A stretch of 64,000 nt of DNA from Delphinapterus leucas (GCF_002288925.2 NW_022098069.1:84463207-84527206), one strand, 5' to 3'; positions 35,827-48,410 are shown, counted from the first letter of the stretch. Made by a program: numbers and translations. The notes: generated from the sequence alone by a model not told the origin.

Positions 35827-38517
35827 AGGAGTGAGGGTCTCACTCCAGCTCCCATGCCCTCAACTTCCCTCCCAAATCCTTACACGCAGTACCCGTCCTT
35901 GGCTTCTCCCGGACAGCCTGTCCTTGCCGCCAGCAGATCTGACCATGCTATTAACAGACATGGGCCAGTGCCCACAAAGGGTCCTTATGGTGTCCACTCT
36001 GGGGCCGTGGTGGGGACAGAAACACTCAGGGGTGGTCCTACCCCCCATGGCACAAGCTGCTCCATACTCAATGTTTCCGCCACTCTGTAACCACGAAAAG
36101 CTCGAGAGAGAGGCCAGCAGCCTGACGTGTGAGGCCAGGAAGGTCCGTTCCCCTCTCCCTGCACTGGTCCCAGTGCCAGGGTCCTCCCTCCCATGCATCC
36201 CCACCCCCACTAAACCTACAGCCCCAGGGAAAAAATTCAGATCCAGGTATCAGTTTCTGGTGTGCTCTGATTTCTGAGTATATTTGCATTTTAACAAGTA
36301 ATAAATATTTTAGGCAAAAGACAAACTCTGAACTACTCAAGCGTGGACATCAGCCATGCAGTGTGGGGGAAAGAGCTGGACTCAGGGGTCACAGCTGGCT
36401 TGGGTTCAATGCTTGGGACTTCTTACTAGCAGGAGCAGATAAAGAAAAGTTTATCAACTTCCCCCCCTACCCCCCGGTGAGTCAAAGAGTGAACACGCTT
36501 TATATTTTCACAAAAGCAGCCAGTGACCTCCCCCAAAGGGCACAGTAGTTCACAGCCTCGGCTGACAGCGCATGGAGTGGCCCTCGTCCATCAGACACTG
36601 TCCTCTGACCCGCACATCCCTGGCCCTGGTTCATGGTCAGTGACTGCTGTGGCTGCCACCTCGGGCCAGCGGCTGGTTCCCGGGCCAGGCTGACCCTCAA
36701 CCTGTAGGAACTCTTTCCTACCGTCGGTTACGTACGTCTCATGCTTCCCCAGACTGGAATCTGTCTTCTGACTTTCCTTGCAGTATCTTTTGCTATTTAG
36801 AAAGGGTGAACGTATGTGTAGTCAGAGCTGCCAGTTTTCTCTTTCACAGCCTCTGAGTTTCCTGTCATACTTGAGCAGCTCGTCCCGCCGAGGGCACTTA
36901 AACATTCGCTGAAGTTTCCCTCTCGTGCTCTACTGCTGCTCCCATCACCATACGGGCGGGGACCACATCTCCACAGGACCCTGAACGTCTGTCCCAGGGC
37001 TCTGAGGCGCTCTCAGCTGTCAGGATGACCCGGCGCTCACTCTTAATGCTCCGTGATCCAGAGCAGGTCTGGAGAACGCAGCCCCCCTCTCGGGTCACCC
37101 TCCCCTCCAAGCCCCGCGGCCGCCTTCCAGTACACATCACAGCCACTCCTCAGGTCTGGCCGCACCTCAGCTCTGAGGCTCTCCCCAGGGACACCCGTCT
37201 TGGCTGGACCCAGGCTGGGTATGCTGCCACAAGGCTCACTGAAGTGCCGTTGCCAGGTTCTCAGTCGAAGGTCTAAATGTGAATTCCTTCTCAAACGACC
37301 AAGCCACACACTCGGGTTCTGTTGTCTGTCTGTGCACGTGCCGGGCACAGGCCGGCGGGCATGGCGGTGTCACAGATCGGCTCAGACGAGGCCTGTGGTG
37401 ACCTTCTGGGCAGCTCTGCGGGATTCGGATGTGCTGGGAAAGGGCGACCTCCGTGTCCTCCATCTCTTCGGGGTCTTGGGCTACAATGCAGAGAAAGGAG
37501 GAACTCCGCAGCCGTCAGTGTCCGAGTGACCGAGGGTGCCGTGGCCCCAGCCCACGTGGAAGGATCGTGTTCACACCTCCTCTCTCGGGTTCCTGGACTG
37601 AACTAGGGTTTCACCAACCTTGACGTCTGCTGAATTCATTGAAGACACAGGTTTGATCCTGGTTTATTCGCCCTCGGTCGAGCCTTTCCAGCGAAGCCCC
37701 ATCCCGGTGTGCTCCTCCCCCTTCCTGGGGCAGACACGCCCGGCAGGTCCCCGGATGCCTGCTCTGCTCTGACTGCATCTGCTCAAGGGGGTGAAGCTGT
37801 CCCTCGCAGCACAGGGGGCGGGGCCCTCGGAAGTGATGGGCAGACGTGGCCCCAGGCTATCGGGGGAGGCTCCATCGCCCAGTGTCCAAGGAGAAGGGAT
37901 GACACCAGTTTTAGAAGCTTCCTAGGCTACGTTTTTCCCAAACGACACCAGTCACTGTAGATGCACGGGGCCCACGGACCACAGCAGGACCAGATCCCGC
38001 GTAAAGAGGTGTTTAGAGCGGCTGTTTTCGTGCTGGGGATTCCAGGCACGAGAGGCAGCCCTGTCCCAGAGTGAGAACCAGAGCTGCCCTTGGGCCAATC
38101 TCACCGAGCCTCCTTGGAGAGAAGCACAATGACTAAGGAAGCAAATGCAGACAGAGCACGGGTGGGACCTCACAGAAGTCACCGAGCCGTCACTCTGCTG
38201 GTCGGGAGGGACCCTGGTGGCTGACGGGCTCCCACAGCCCCGGGTCCCCCTGCCAACCAGCACAGCTCTGGCCAACGGGCCACACACTTGTCAGGGGCCT
38301 TAGATATGATGCCCACAACCTCTTCCACACGGGGCAAGGGCGGCGCCACCGTCCCAACAGCAAACCAAGGTGCGGAGAGGTCAGGCCAAGCGCCCAAGGT
38401 CACAGGGGCTGAGCAACAGGGCCTGCCATCACCAGGACATGCAGCTCACCAAGGACACGATGGGGCGGGAATTAGGAGCGAATCATTAGAAAAGCAACCT
38501 TTAAAACAAACACGTAC

Positions 38518-38633
38518 CTGACAGTTGTTTCTTGCTTCAAAGTCGTTGCTTCCCGATTGTTTCTCTTGATTTAATTTCTGATAACTCTCGCGGAGCAGGT
38601 AACAGACCAACCACTCGTATGCCGCCAGTGGGA
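38518..38633 (-). CDS. ACOX3: ACOX3 exon H (also present as a second copy)
   Basis: It encodes residues 284-322: [20 protein letters not shown] then [19 protein letters not shown], part of the ACOX C-terminal domain. It enters in phase 1 (G|TC giving V) and leaves in phase 0 after CAG. The acceptor is TTTTGAAG behind a T-rich tract; the donor is GTACGT. An identical copy lies at 63020-63135 inside the duplicated segment. Confidence 0.96.
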
Positions 38634-38699
38634 CTTCAAAACGAGAAACGGAGAAAACTGTAACTGATGTAACCGTAGGGCGTCTCACCCTTGTCGAGA

Positions 38700-38765
38700 A
38701 CTCAGCTCTCCAGTTTACAGGTGTGGAAACTGAGGGACTGCCCACGGCACAGCCCGGGTGGTGGC
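38700..38765 (-). mobile_element. MIR core beside ACOX3 exon H
   Basis: 'ccagtttacaggtgtggaaa' ctgagggactgccc, about 70 bp upstream of exon H in the intron. Repeated at 63202-63267. Confidence 0.55.
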
Positions 38766-39825
38766 CGGGCTGGGACAGGCGCAGGTGAGGGTATTTCCTG
38801 GCTCTGCTGTGAGGCCAGCCCGTGTTCTCCACGGTTCTAGCAGCCACGGAGCCCACAGGGTCACGGAGGCGCTTTGGGGGCAAGCACCTCATTTACGATG
38901 AGGATACACAGTCTGGAAGAAACTCGGATCCGCACGGACGTCAGGACGACTTTCCAGCAGGCGGTAGGAGGAGGGGCGCCCTGTCCACCTGGCCAGCCCG
39001 GCCCTGGGGCCCTGGACCTCACACCGGCTCCCCTGAGGCCTCGCCCCCCCTCGCCCGAGAGCCCTGAAGCGCAGAGAGGAAGCACCACGGCAGGGGTGTA
39101 GACAGACAGGGACGGGCTGGAAGGGGCTGGAGGGAGACCTCCGTCCTCCTCCCCACGCCCCAACGCCGCCCGCATCTGTGGGTCCTTCTCGCCATATCTC
39201 CGCTAGTTCCCAAGGACTTGGCGACCTCAGAACAGCCTGCCCGGCAGGACTGCTACCGCCTCTTCCGTGAAGGACACAGAGCGTGAGGACGAGCCCAGGC
39301 ACACGGCGAGTGAGCGGGGTAGGGGTGCGGAGTGTGACCTGGCCACGTGGCTCTGCGTCCACGCTTTCCCGCCCAACCCAGGCAGAGGGCCCAGAGCCAG
39401 GGCGCCCAGGCCTGCGGGGCCTGCAGCTGCTCTCGGCTCCGGACTCCCAGGTGGGATCGGGCCGAACTGGGTCTGGGCACAAAGGCGGGACACGGGGCAC
39501 CTGGGATTTCCTTCGATGTCACACAGCCCGTTCCCTGGGAGGATGACACATAGTACCCACTGCTACAGGTCCTGCTACAGACCCCCGACCGTTTCACGCT
39601 GTCGTATCCGTTACCTCACAGCACAGCTGAGAACTTCGAACTTCATTAAAGAGCAAACGATCCATGTCACTGGGCTGAGGAATCGGCTCAAAGGCTGCAA
39701 GCAGCCTGCCCGAGCTCACACAGCTGTTCTCAGGGAGCCCAGTGAGGTGGGGGTGGGGACCCGGGATGAGGCACCCCTCCCAGAGGCCTGCCGGGTGGGG
39801 TGGCTGGAACGGGGCCCCCTGAAGT

Positions 39826-40165
39826 CACATCCATGTCCTAACCCCCTGAAACCTGTGAATGTGCCCTTACTTGGGCACAGGGTCTTTGCAGATGGAATGA
39901 CGTGACAACACGGGGTCATCCTAGATCAGGGTGGCCCTAAATCCAATGAGAAAAAGGAGAAGCGCACACACAGAAGAGAGGCCGTGCGAAGGCGGAGGCA
40001 GAGACGGGGGACGCGGCCACAAGCCCAGGGATGCCTGCAGCCCCCACGAACTGCGGAGATGAGGAGGGAGCCTCCCCGGAGCCTCCGGAGGGAGTGCGGC
40101 CCCGCCCACACCGGGGCAGTGAGCTTCGGTCCAGGACACATTCCTGCTGTTTTCACATCCAGTCC
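39826..40165 (+). mobile_element. MaLR-like LTR fragment
   Basis: Forward pattern 'gggtctttgcagatggaatg', 'cagggtggccctaaatccaa', 'ggaggcagagacggggga', 'ggagggagtgcggccccgcc'. It lies in the intron upstream of ACOX3 exon H, just past the part of the duplicated block visible in copy 2. Confidence 0.6.
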
Positions 40166-41694
40166 TGTGCCACGGGACACCCACAAACCAGCGGCCCAGG
40201 GCGCTGCCCTTCAGGACATCCCTGAAAAGCCAGGTGGACACTGGAAACCAGCTCAGAGGCCGACGGGGCCCACTCTGACGCACGTGTGTCCCAGGGTCTT
40301 TGCGGCTAAACTCTTCCTGCCGGATGGACCGTCACCAAGATGGTAACAGGTGGGCGCCACGGGGACTCAGATTTTCCATGATTTATTTACGTGGCAACAA
40401 AACCCAGGAAGTCGCCAAGGCCAGAAGCCGCTCAGGCTAATTGCTGACCCCAGCCAGAGGCCCCAGCATCCCACGACACAGCGACCGCGGCTCCTCCGGA
40501 CTGTTCCCAGACGCTGCCCGGGCAGGCGACCCTCTGCAGAAGTGACCCGGCTCCCCGAGGGTCCCGCACCACGTGGAGCCCCCGTGCTGACGTCAGCAAC
40601 CAGTTCACGGTTTGCTCTGTGCTCCGAGTGAGAAGCAAGCTTGATACATGAGTTGCTGGAATGTTTTTCTTAGAAATTCCACTTTTAGCCCTTTTAGTTT
40701 TTCACAGAGAAGCGGGTCACACTGCTCTGTGTTCACACAGAAGGGCGGAGCCCCCAGCGAGCACACAAAAGGTACAATCACAGCCGGCCGGCGTGTGGGC
40801 CACTCGGAGAGTCCGTCTGGGCGTGAGGAGTCATCGGGAACAAACTGGGGGAAACCGGCACAGGTGGGCGGTAACGCTCTTGCTTGGGGGCTGCTGAAGG
40901 CCCAAGACAAATGCTGCTTCAACTTCAGTCCTCAAGTCCCTCCCAGGTTCCTGGGTCACAAATGGCCTCCTCGGGGCTCCCCGGCTGCTCCCCTACACCC
41001 CTCGAAGGCCCTGAGCGCTGCCTGTCTCCCCATGCCGGCTCCCCCAACCCAGGCGCACTCCCAGGGCGGCCACTGTCACTACGGTCAATCACTCCGAGGT
41101 CTGCCCACCTGCGTGGCCTCTCAGTGTCGGGGCTCCCCGACACGCCCACCGGGCCCTCAACGTGGGACTCCTGAACTCCCAGTTTCACCAGCACCCACCC
41201 CCCGGGGGGTCTCTCACCTGGCCCTCCATCGAACGTTCCACCTGACCATCCCCCCGACCATCCCCCCTGCCCTCACCCAGCTCCCGTCACTCTCTCCTGT
41301 GCTGCCCCTGCCCAGGTTCTGGTCTCCTGGCTGGTCTCCCGAGTCCAGCCTTGCTCTGCATCGGCACCAGAGCACGCCTTCCAAAGTGGGGCTCTGGCCC
41401 AGGTGCGCCCCAGAAAGCAAGGCTTGGCCACCTGGCCCCAGATCCTCGGCTGGCACACAGCCCCAGGTGTGGGAGCCACCTGCTCTCCCACCATGCCCAC
41501 CCCACGGCTCCTGTGTGGCTGACTGCTACCCAAACACACCGCTCTGAACCTCCAAGACCCACCTTGCAAGCCGCCTTCCTGGGAAACAGCTAAGCTCACG
41601 CTGCAGGGGTCACTCTGCACCCACCATTCCCAAGGGAGGGCCCCAGCTCATGGCGGTGAGCCGCCCACGAGGGCGGGGGGTACCGCATTCCCTC

Positions 41695-41790
41695 CTGATA
41701 CCTTACAGGGGAAACTGAGGCTCAGAGAGGTTAAGCATCTAGCTCGAGGTTACACAGCTGACTGCAGACCCTGAGCTCCCAACCTCTGGG
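41695..41790 (-). mobile_element. MIR fragment
   Basis: 'ggggaaactgaggctcagag' aggttaagcatctagctcg and gttacacagctgac: a well-preserved reversed MIR core. Confidence 0.7.
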
Positions 41791-43316
41791 CGGTGTGCTG
41801 ACCGCACCATGTACCCCTCTGAACACGTGATGCTACACAACCCTACTGTCCTGTGTATATACACAATGGTCAGAGCAGCCAACACGCTGAACTCCAATTA
41901 TTTAATATTTTTGCAAATAAGCCAACTAAAGGAAAAAACTGGGCCTCAGTTATTAAGCGACGTGCAGCTCCTCAACACTCAGGACCATTTGTTAAACCCA
42001 TCCTCAGCACATAAGTCAGAGGAAGCAGACAGAGAGCTGCCCCACCCGGCCCCTCCCTCTCCAAATAAACCTTCTAATCCCTGAAGGAAAAATCTCCTGA
42101 CCTTGCAGACAGCCCTTGCTCAATACTGGAACGGTCTTGAGTGTCCAGCCCTACAGAGCCCCAGGGTCATATGTCATTTATGGACTTTTTACCAAAGATG
42201 CAGCTGAGACAAAGGCCGGCCCCGAGATGTGGGATTTCATGATCGAATGCCCTGGAGACGAACGGCTGGCTGTGGGCTGCCGATCGTCAGTGTTGGATGC
42301 CAAGCCCCTTTTGTCAAATGAATTTTGTTTGCGTTCTTTGCTCCAGAAAATGTTTTCACTTTGTTGGAACGAGCAGAAATTAGAGCACCCACAGGAAAAA
42401 CAGATGACGCCGCCCTGGCGTGCTTCCTGATGGCCGGCGCGCAACACAGCTCCTGCGTCCACAGCTCCAGCGAGCGGGGAAGGGGCACAGCGGGCGTAGC
42501 GGACACCTCCTGAAGCTGGCAGACCACGTGCTTACGTTCCGATTTTACAGCGGGGGACGGTATTAGGGGGAAACATTCCGGTGGGGTTGATGTTATTAGA
42601 ATGATTAAGTCATTTCCAGGGGCTTCCTGGAGCAACATTTGGGGAGCTCTGTAAGCGCCAGAAAGAGATCTTCAAGCGTGTCCCTGCGTCCTCTTAGCAC
42701 TTTAAAAAGGGAGATAAAGGAGGCGTGTTGTTGTGAGAAAAGCTGTAACAAAGTGCGGTGAGGGGGACGAAGCAATTACCAGCAGCAGTGTTTCTGGATG
42801 ATGATGGCGATGAAGAAGATGGAGGAGAGACGGCTGGCAAGTCAGCCCAGCCCGGGTCTGACGCCTGCTCTGGCCGCTGACATGCACTGGGGTGCACTGG
42901 GCAGCCGCGGTCTCCTCTCCTGGAGACGTGAGCAGCGGTGCAGCCCGGCGGGGTCCCCCAGAGACGGCACGCCCAGTGCCCACAGCCGCTGATGCTGCGA
43001 TGTGTCACATGCTCTCCATCCTCCGAGTAAGGGAGGGGGCGGCTCCTTCACCTGGAGGACCCAGCGACCCGCCCCCGGGGGACACAGACACTCTGTAAAG
43101 CCAGGTGCCCTCCTGCCACGCCAAAGGCTCTCTGCTAACAGCGTTCCGTGGAACACACAGCACCTCGACAGCGGTTTTTGCGATTAAAGTCACAACCGTT
43201 AACACGGTGGGGGGCCAGGAGCAGACCCAGCACCCCTTGCTCTCTGGCAGATGGGCTGCCCTTCCAGCTTCTGCCACGCACAGTGCACCCTGGAGACACG
43301 GAGGGAGTGTACTTAC

Positions 43317-43430
43317 CTGAGGAGTCCAAGCAGTCCTCAGGGCTGGAACCCTCGAACCTGTGGCCAAGGAGGTTGGGATAGGCTTCCAGAAAGTCCACGG
43401 TCTTCAGCGGGCTCTCGATGCGGGCACCGC
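43317..43430 (-). CDS. ACOX3: ACOX3 exon G
   Basis: It encodes residues 246-283 plus one base: GGARIESPLKTVDFLEAYPN then LLGHRFEGSSPEDCLDSS. This is the linker and first helices of the ACOX C-terminal domain, the half that acyl-CoA oxidases have and mitochondrial dehydrogenases lack. The acceptor is CTCCTAG and the donor GTAAGT. It enters and leaves in phase 1. Confidence 0.94.
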
Positions 43431-43673
43431 CTAGGAGCACAGCCAGTGACTCGGGAGAGCCAGGGACCCCCCCACCCCCACCCCAGGGGATGTCCGGCAG
43501 AAGGACCCCACCTGCCCCAGCCCATCACTTCAGAAGCTGGTCCGTCCCCACTTGATCACACATTTCCTTCCTGCAAAACCCAGAGTCCATCCTGACAGAA
43601 GAGCTAACTCAAGGGGGCCTGGGAACCTCACCCTCCCGCCCCCAACGGAGCTGCAGGGCGCCAGCCTCCTCAC

Positions 43674-43796
43674 CTTGGTCCCGGCGCACCAGCAGGCCAA
43701 GCAGGTAGTTGCTGGTCTGCTGCAGCAAGACGCTGTTGTCGCCTTCGTACGTGCAGTTCGGGTCGTTGTCATCTCTGAGGTCTCCCAGACGGTTCA
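43674..43796 (-). CDS. ACOX3: ACOX3 exon F, carrying the catalytic glutamate
   Basis: It encodes residues 205-245 and one base of 246: [20 protein letters not shown] then [21 protein letters not shown]. The glutamate of TYEGDN (codon 43744-43746, residue 222 here) sits where the acyl-CoA oxidase/dehydrogenase family has its catalytic base that removes the alpha-proton of the acyl-CoA. The acceptor is CTTGCAG and the donor GTGAGG. The active-site residue is intact. Confidence 0.97.
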
Positions 43797-44199
43797 CTGC
43801 AAGGAGGCCCCAGCGTTCTCGTCACTGGGGGTGCACATGTGAGAAGTGCCCCCCAACCCCCAGCTGCCACCTGGGACTCTGAGGTCCCAGGTCCGGCTTG
43901 ACGGGATGAAGCACTTCCCGCCCTGCTCCCAGTGCCAACTCCACCCCTGACCCGCGGTGTGCCCTCTCCATCCAGCTGCTCCCTCTTTAAGGACATATCG
44001 GTAACACCCGCGAGGTCCCCGGGCAAGAGAAGCGGGTGGCTCCCCGTGAAGCCCCAGTGCCGCGCTCAAGAAGCATCCGCTGGCATCAGCATCCCTGTCC
44101 CTACCGTGAGCCTCTCAGGTCACCTGGCAAAGCGCCCTCCAGTGGGGTCACTGACAGAGCTGACTACCTGAGCGGCGGGAGGGTGCCCTTCTTCCTTTT

Positions 44200-44720
44200 C
44201 CAACTGAAGGAACCCTTCTTTGGACACGAGACATTTCAAATATCTGAAGACAACTCTCATTTTTCTCTTGTCTTTCCTACCAGCGAAATAACCCAATTCC
44301 TTTGCAGATTTTATAAAGTATGCTTCCCAGATCTTCACCACCTAGGTTTCCATCCTCTGACGGAGAATGTTCTCCAAACGTGAGGCTGAGATGGGAGAAA
44401 GGGTAGGACCCTGACTTCTCACACTCACGTATTGCTATGAACAGCCCAAGAGGGTGTAAGATGTTCGGCAGCAGACACGAGGCTTGTGGTCACCTATGAC
44501 ACCCTGATCGTCTTCCTCTGAATTGCTGCCCATGCCACAGTTAGACCACTGAACATGAAGGGCTAAGAGTGCCCTTAGAGAAATGATTTGCAACGCATAC
44601 TTAAATCTAGATAAACGGCTTTACATTTATCCCTGCTGAGTTGGGCCTCACTGGCTTCAGCCCTGCTTGTATTATGTGATGACACTTCCTTTAGTCATTT
44701 TTGTTGTCCGAAGGGCTGCG
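44200..44720 (+). mobile_element. Ancient CR1/L3-like LINE fragment
   Basis: The stretch 'ggaacccttctttggacacg' with 'catttcaaatatctgaagac' at one end and 'ctttacatttatccctgctg' at the other recalls an old CR1-like LINE 3' region. It is degenerate and non-coding; the family call is tentative. Confidence 0.4.
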
Positions 44721-45089
44721 TGATTCAAGTTCCTCCTTCTAAACTATTTATAGCGTCTCTATATGAGCTATAACAACAAACAAATACTACAAAGAGCATT
44801 GCACCGAGGACAAAACACATGGATGAGTAACGTCTGCAGCCCCACAGTTACCCACACGTCAGTAAACGCGGAGTGTGGAGGAGGGGAGGGGCCCCCCTGC
44901 CTGCTGCCCCCGCACGAGGAGTAACTGGGACACATCCCGGTTACTAAAAGCTCCTAAAAGGCTTCCGGAGGAATAAACTGTCAAGAAGGTCTCTGCCAGC
45001 TCTGTTGTTGCCTTCTTTGAGTAACCAGACTTTAACCAATCAGTTATTGAAGAGACTAGCACACGGGGAGTTAGGCAGGTAAGCTGCAA

Positions 45090-45128
45090 TAATGATGACG
45101 ACCACGATAATAATGATAATAATAACAG
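45090..45128 (+). repeat. AAT/GAT trinucleotide repeat
   Basis: 'ataatgatgacgaccacga' followed by taataatgataataataa, impure. Confidence 0.7.
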
Positions 45129-45164
45129 ACCAAAATGACGGGGCACACGCCCTATGCCGACACT

Positions 45165-45320
45165 GTGCTAGACCCTTCATGTGGGTTAGTTCACTTACTC
45201 GTTGCAAAACCCCCCGTTGTGCTATCCTATCATTAGTCCCATTCTATGGAGAAGAAAGCTGAGGGGCAGTGAGGGTGGGCAGCTTGCCTGCGGCTATGAA
45301 GCCCGTGACCGGCAGAGCCG
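45165..45320 (-). mobile_element. MIR fragment
   Basis: 'ctgtgctagacccttcatgt', 'agtcccattctatggagaag' and ggcagagccgggatctgg follow the reversed MIR order. Confidence 0.6.
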
Positions 45321-45608
45321 GGATCTGGTCCCGGGCTGTCGGTCTCCCCCTCTCTCCACCATCCACCAAATGACCGAACAGCTGCCAGTGTCAATAAAAG
45401 CAAACTCTCTTTTTCTAAGTTTCAGAATTTTTCTTCGGAACAAAACTTAGTGCCAGTTTACTGCCAAAGCCATTAACTAAAAAGTTCCAATTTAGATGAA
45501 CAGATAAGCTCCTTCCTCTTCCGGTTTTCGGTCTCCACGCTGCTTCGTGACACCCGGGTTTCGACCGAGGAACATCGGGTGGCGGCGAGCCGAGGGACTG
45601 GACTAGGG

Positions 45609-45820
45609 CAGGGGTTGGCAAACCTGCTCTGGAAAGTTCCAGCCAGTAAATGTTTTAGGCTTTGCTGAGACGGCTCAGCTGGGCGGGTGGAGCGGGAACA
45701 CGGCCACGGGAAGTGTGTAAACAAATGGGCATGACCGGGGGGCCAACAAATCTTTATTCACAAAAACCTTTACCCACAGAGACAGCCTTTGGCCAGCAGG
45801 CTGTCGTTTGCCGACCCCTG
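45609..45820 (+). mobile_element. hAT-Charlie-like non-autonomous element with terminal inverted repeats
   Basis: The ends caggggttggcaaac (45609-45623) and gtttgccgacccctg (45806-45820) are inverted copies with one mismatch. The interior 'agtaaatgttttaggctttg' and 'aacaaatctttattcacaaa' fits a common old hAT element of mammals. It lies just downstream of ACOX3 exon E and has no coding capacity. Confidence 0.75.
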
Positions 45821-45881
45821 GCCGTGAGCCACATGGTGCGGGAGAGGACAGAAGACCAGCCCACATGTCCCCAAAACCTAC

Positions 45882-46002
45882 TGGCCAGATAGCCGTGTCC
45901 TCCACACGCCTCCCGGCACTCCTGGATTCCGCGCTGGGCCGTCCACGAGGCCAGGGGCTTGCCGGCCGACGCCAAGGCGTGGATCTCGCGTCCCAGCTCT
46001 GC
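45882..46002 (-). CDS. ACOX3: ACOX3 exon E
   Basis: It encodes residues 165-204 and the first base of methionine 205: [20 protein letters not shown] then [32 protein letters not shown] is the signature glycine-rich loop of acyl-CoA oxidases, next to the active site. The acceptor is CCCAAG. The donor is GTAGGT, in which position +3/+4 departs from the usual GTRAGT, but the frame into exon F is exact (A|TG making the Met of LAMNRLG). Confidence 0.96.
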
Positions 46003-47544
46003 CTTGGGAGAGAGAAGCCAACGAGAACAGGTGAAAAAAGGCTCCGACCCCAGAGGTCAGGGGTCAGTTCAAGCACAGCCTCAGAGGCTTATGTCCCCTC
46101 CAGTCTAATCCGAGGTACCCGACAACTACAAAGGAAAGAAACCCAATTTTAGTTTAAAAAAACAGGATTCAAGTAAACATGGATACCCTGCAGCACAGTC
46201 ACACAACTTCATGACAGTGAAAATAAACGACCACAGCTCTGCCTGGCCGGTAAACACGGGGTGGGAGCGCGGGGGAGCGGGGAAGGCTGATCGCAGAAGA
46301 GCGTAACGTTATGACTCCGTTTACACGAAGTTTGCAGCGGAGACTAAGAAGAAACCCAAGGGCTGGGAGGCGGTGCCGAGACACTGCCCCCAGGGGAGAG
46401 GGTGGCAGGCGGCCCCAGACAACTGCACAGACATGGCCACTCGGTCCACACTGCGCGGAGCGCCCAGCCAGCATTCCCAGCCTTAACACGTCTAGTAAAT
46501 ACTCTTTCGCCTCGACTCGATATTCAATGCAAATAATTACAAGAAAGACACACACACACACCCGCTAAATAACGTGATGTGTTTTACCAGCATTTTCAAC
46601 TTCAAAGAAGGGCTACTCTATAACCTGTACCTGGGTTGAAGCACTGAGTTTCAGAAAGAACAGAGCTCGATGACACTTCAAGACATTTTTAACAGGACAA
46701 CTCCATCGTCAGCTGGCAAAAGTTTCAATGACTCACGCTTGGGAGAAACAACACGCGTAACCCTGCACTCCTGATGAAACGGTCTTCAGGGTCACGGTGT
46801 CGCTGTCGGCCTGATTGCTCAGCAGTGCACGCTGCCGGCAACCCCCCGCCACCGCCCCCCCCGCCTCCCCCGCCCCACCTCTTGGCTCCTGGATGTTTAC
46901 GCTGAATATTCCAAAACGTGCTAATTTGATACAGGCTTTTCAGGGCGTGGTACGTAACCCCGATCTGCAGCGTTCCTAACCAGTTTTCAGGCGCCCTTGG
47001 TGTGATTCACATTTCACCGCTGCCCAGGAGGCAGCGTAAGGGGGGAAAAAAACAACTCATGAACCGTCCACACAGAAATTAGCGGAGGACCCCTTTCTAC
47101 GAAGGGGCTGGTCTCAGTGGATTTGCACGCTCATTTCTGGAGCAAAGCCTGCCTGTCAAGTCAAATCCAGTCAGCTGGGTTCAGACCTTTGTCGGGTTGT
47201 TTACAAAGGGATCAGAACCGTGAAATCGACTGAGGGGCCGGTAATGTGGATTTTGCAAAAGCATCATGTTCTCAAGAGGAGAACAGCAGCTGAACTCACA
47301 GACGGGAACCAGGAGACGTGTCAGCACATCCTTGAGAATCGGGAATGTGGACACGTGCCTGACACGTTCCCATCGCAGCGAGGGCTCCGAGAGGACACAG
47401 TCCACGGGTCAAGTCGGACAGAGCCTCCGTCCCCGCGAATCCAGGCACCGAGGTTGTTTTGAAAGAAAGGCTGAATCTGTGCTGTCCAACACCAGTGAAA
47501 TTTAAAGGATGATAAACGCTGTGGAGAAAAGCGGAGACCCTCAC

Positions 47545-47667
47545 CTGCCTGGCGCTCCGGTCTTTCCCCAGAAGGCCTTGCTGAAGCTCCACCAGATCCA
47601 GGAAGAGAGATTTGGAAAAGTGGTCCAAGGCATAGGCCGCGGCCAGGTACGGAAGTAAACGCCATTG
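47545..47667 (-). CDS. ACOX3: ACOX3 exon D
   Basis: It encodes residues 124-164 (41 codons, phase 0 to 0): [20 protein letters not shown] then [21 protein letters not shown], helices of the acyl-CoA-binding alpha domain. The acceptor is a strong TTTCAG and the donor GTGAGG. MQ|QW across the junction with exon C is the expected ACOX3 join. Confidence 0.96.
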
Positions 47668-48244
47668 CTGAAACAGACAAATCCCTGCCTGGAGACCTCC
47701 AAGTGCCCCCAGGGCCCGCCTGCCTTCCGGGGTGGGTGACGGGACTGGAGCGCCAGGAACTCACTGCCCACCGTCCCCACTCGTTGCAGAAGGTCCTGCA
47801 CGTCTCCCGGACCCACCCCCGTGAGGCCTGCCCCCCGACGCTCTTCCAGTGTGGCCAGGTCTCCCGCACCACCCTGACGACCCCACTCAAGGAGAAACTG
47901 TGCCGCGTGCACCACCCTGCACGGCCCCCTCACCGCTCTCCCATCCACATGACCCCTGAGCCAGAGCAAATGCTGATCTACAAGAGAACTAAGAAAGCCA
48001 GGCGGCCGTGCCCGAGTGCGGGGCCCACCCGGCGATGCCTGTGCTTTGGGAGCCTACGGGGAATGAAGCGACCACCCCCAGAGCCAGACGGGGAAACAGG
48101 CTCATGGAGAGCCAAGGGAGGGTGTCTCTTTCACCAGCGCACATCCGCTGTTGCATGGATGGAGGGGGCGGAGCCTGAAAGGACCTGGGAGACAGGTGCC
48201 ACCGTCAGCACTGTGGTCACCTGCCGTTTCCTGGGTGTGGTCAC

Positions 48245-48410
48245 GGTGCCAACTGCTTTTCATGCACTAACGTATTTAATCCTTACAGCCACTCACAGAG
48301 AGGTATTATCAGCAGTCCCAACTTACAAAGGAGAAAACTAGAGCACAGAGAGGTTCAGTGGCTTGCCCAAGGACACACAGCAGGGAGGGGGTGGACCTGG
48401 GGTCAGGAGC
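48245..48410 (-). mobile_element. MIR fragment
   Basis: 'gcacagagaggttcagtggc' ttgcccaaggacacacagca: a clear reversed MIR core in the intron between exons D and C. Confidence 0.7.

Larger units (their letters stand above)
33168..38517 (-). other. ACOX3: ACOX3 intron between exons H and I
   Basis: About 5.35 kb. It holds the left edge of the duplicated block (33750), the 87/88-bp tandem repeat, a MIR and a MER20-like element. No other exon is required, because the phases of H and I fit directly (0 to 0). Confidence 0.8.
33750..39498 (+). repeat. Direct duplication, copy 1
   Basis: The segment corresponds base for base to 58252-64000 at a constant offset of 24502. Every open frame and every stretch compared in the two copies is the same. 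It spans part of the intron after ACOX3 exon H, exon H itself and part of the preceding intron. The right end here is set by the window's end, not by loss of similarity. Confidence 0.95.
38634..43316 (-). other. ACOX3: ACOX3 intron between exons G and H
   Basis: About 4.7 kb with a MIR near exon H, a MaLR-like LTR at 39826 and a MIR at 41695. The rest shows nothing I can name. Confidence 0.8.
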
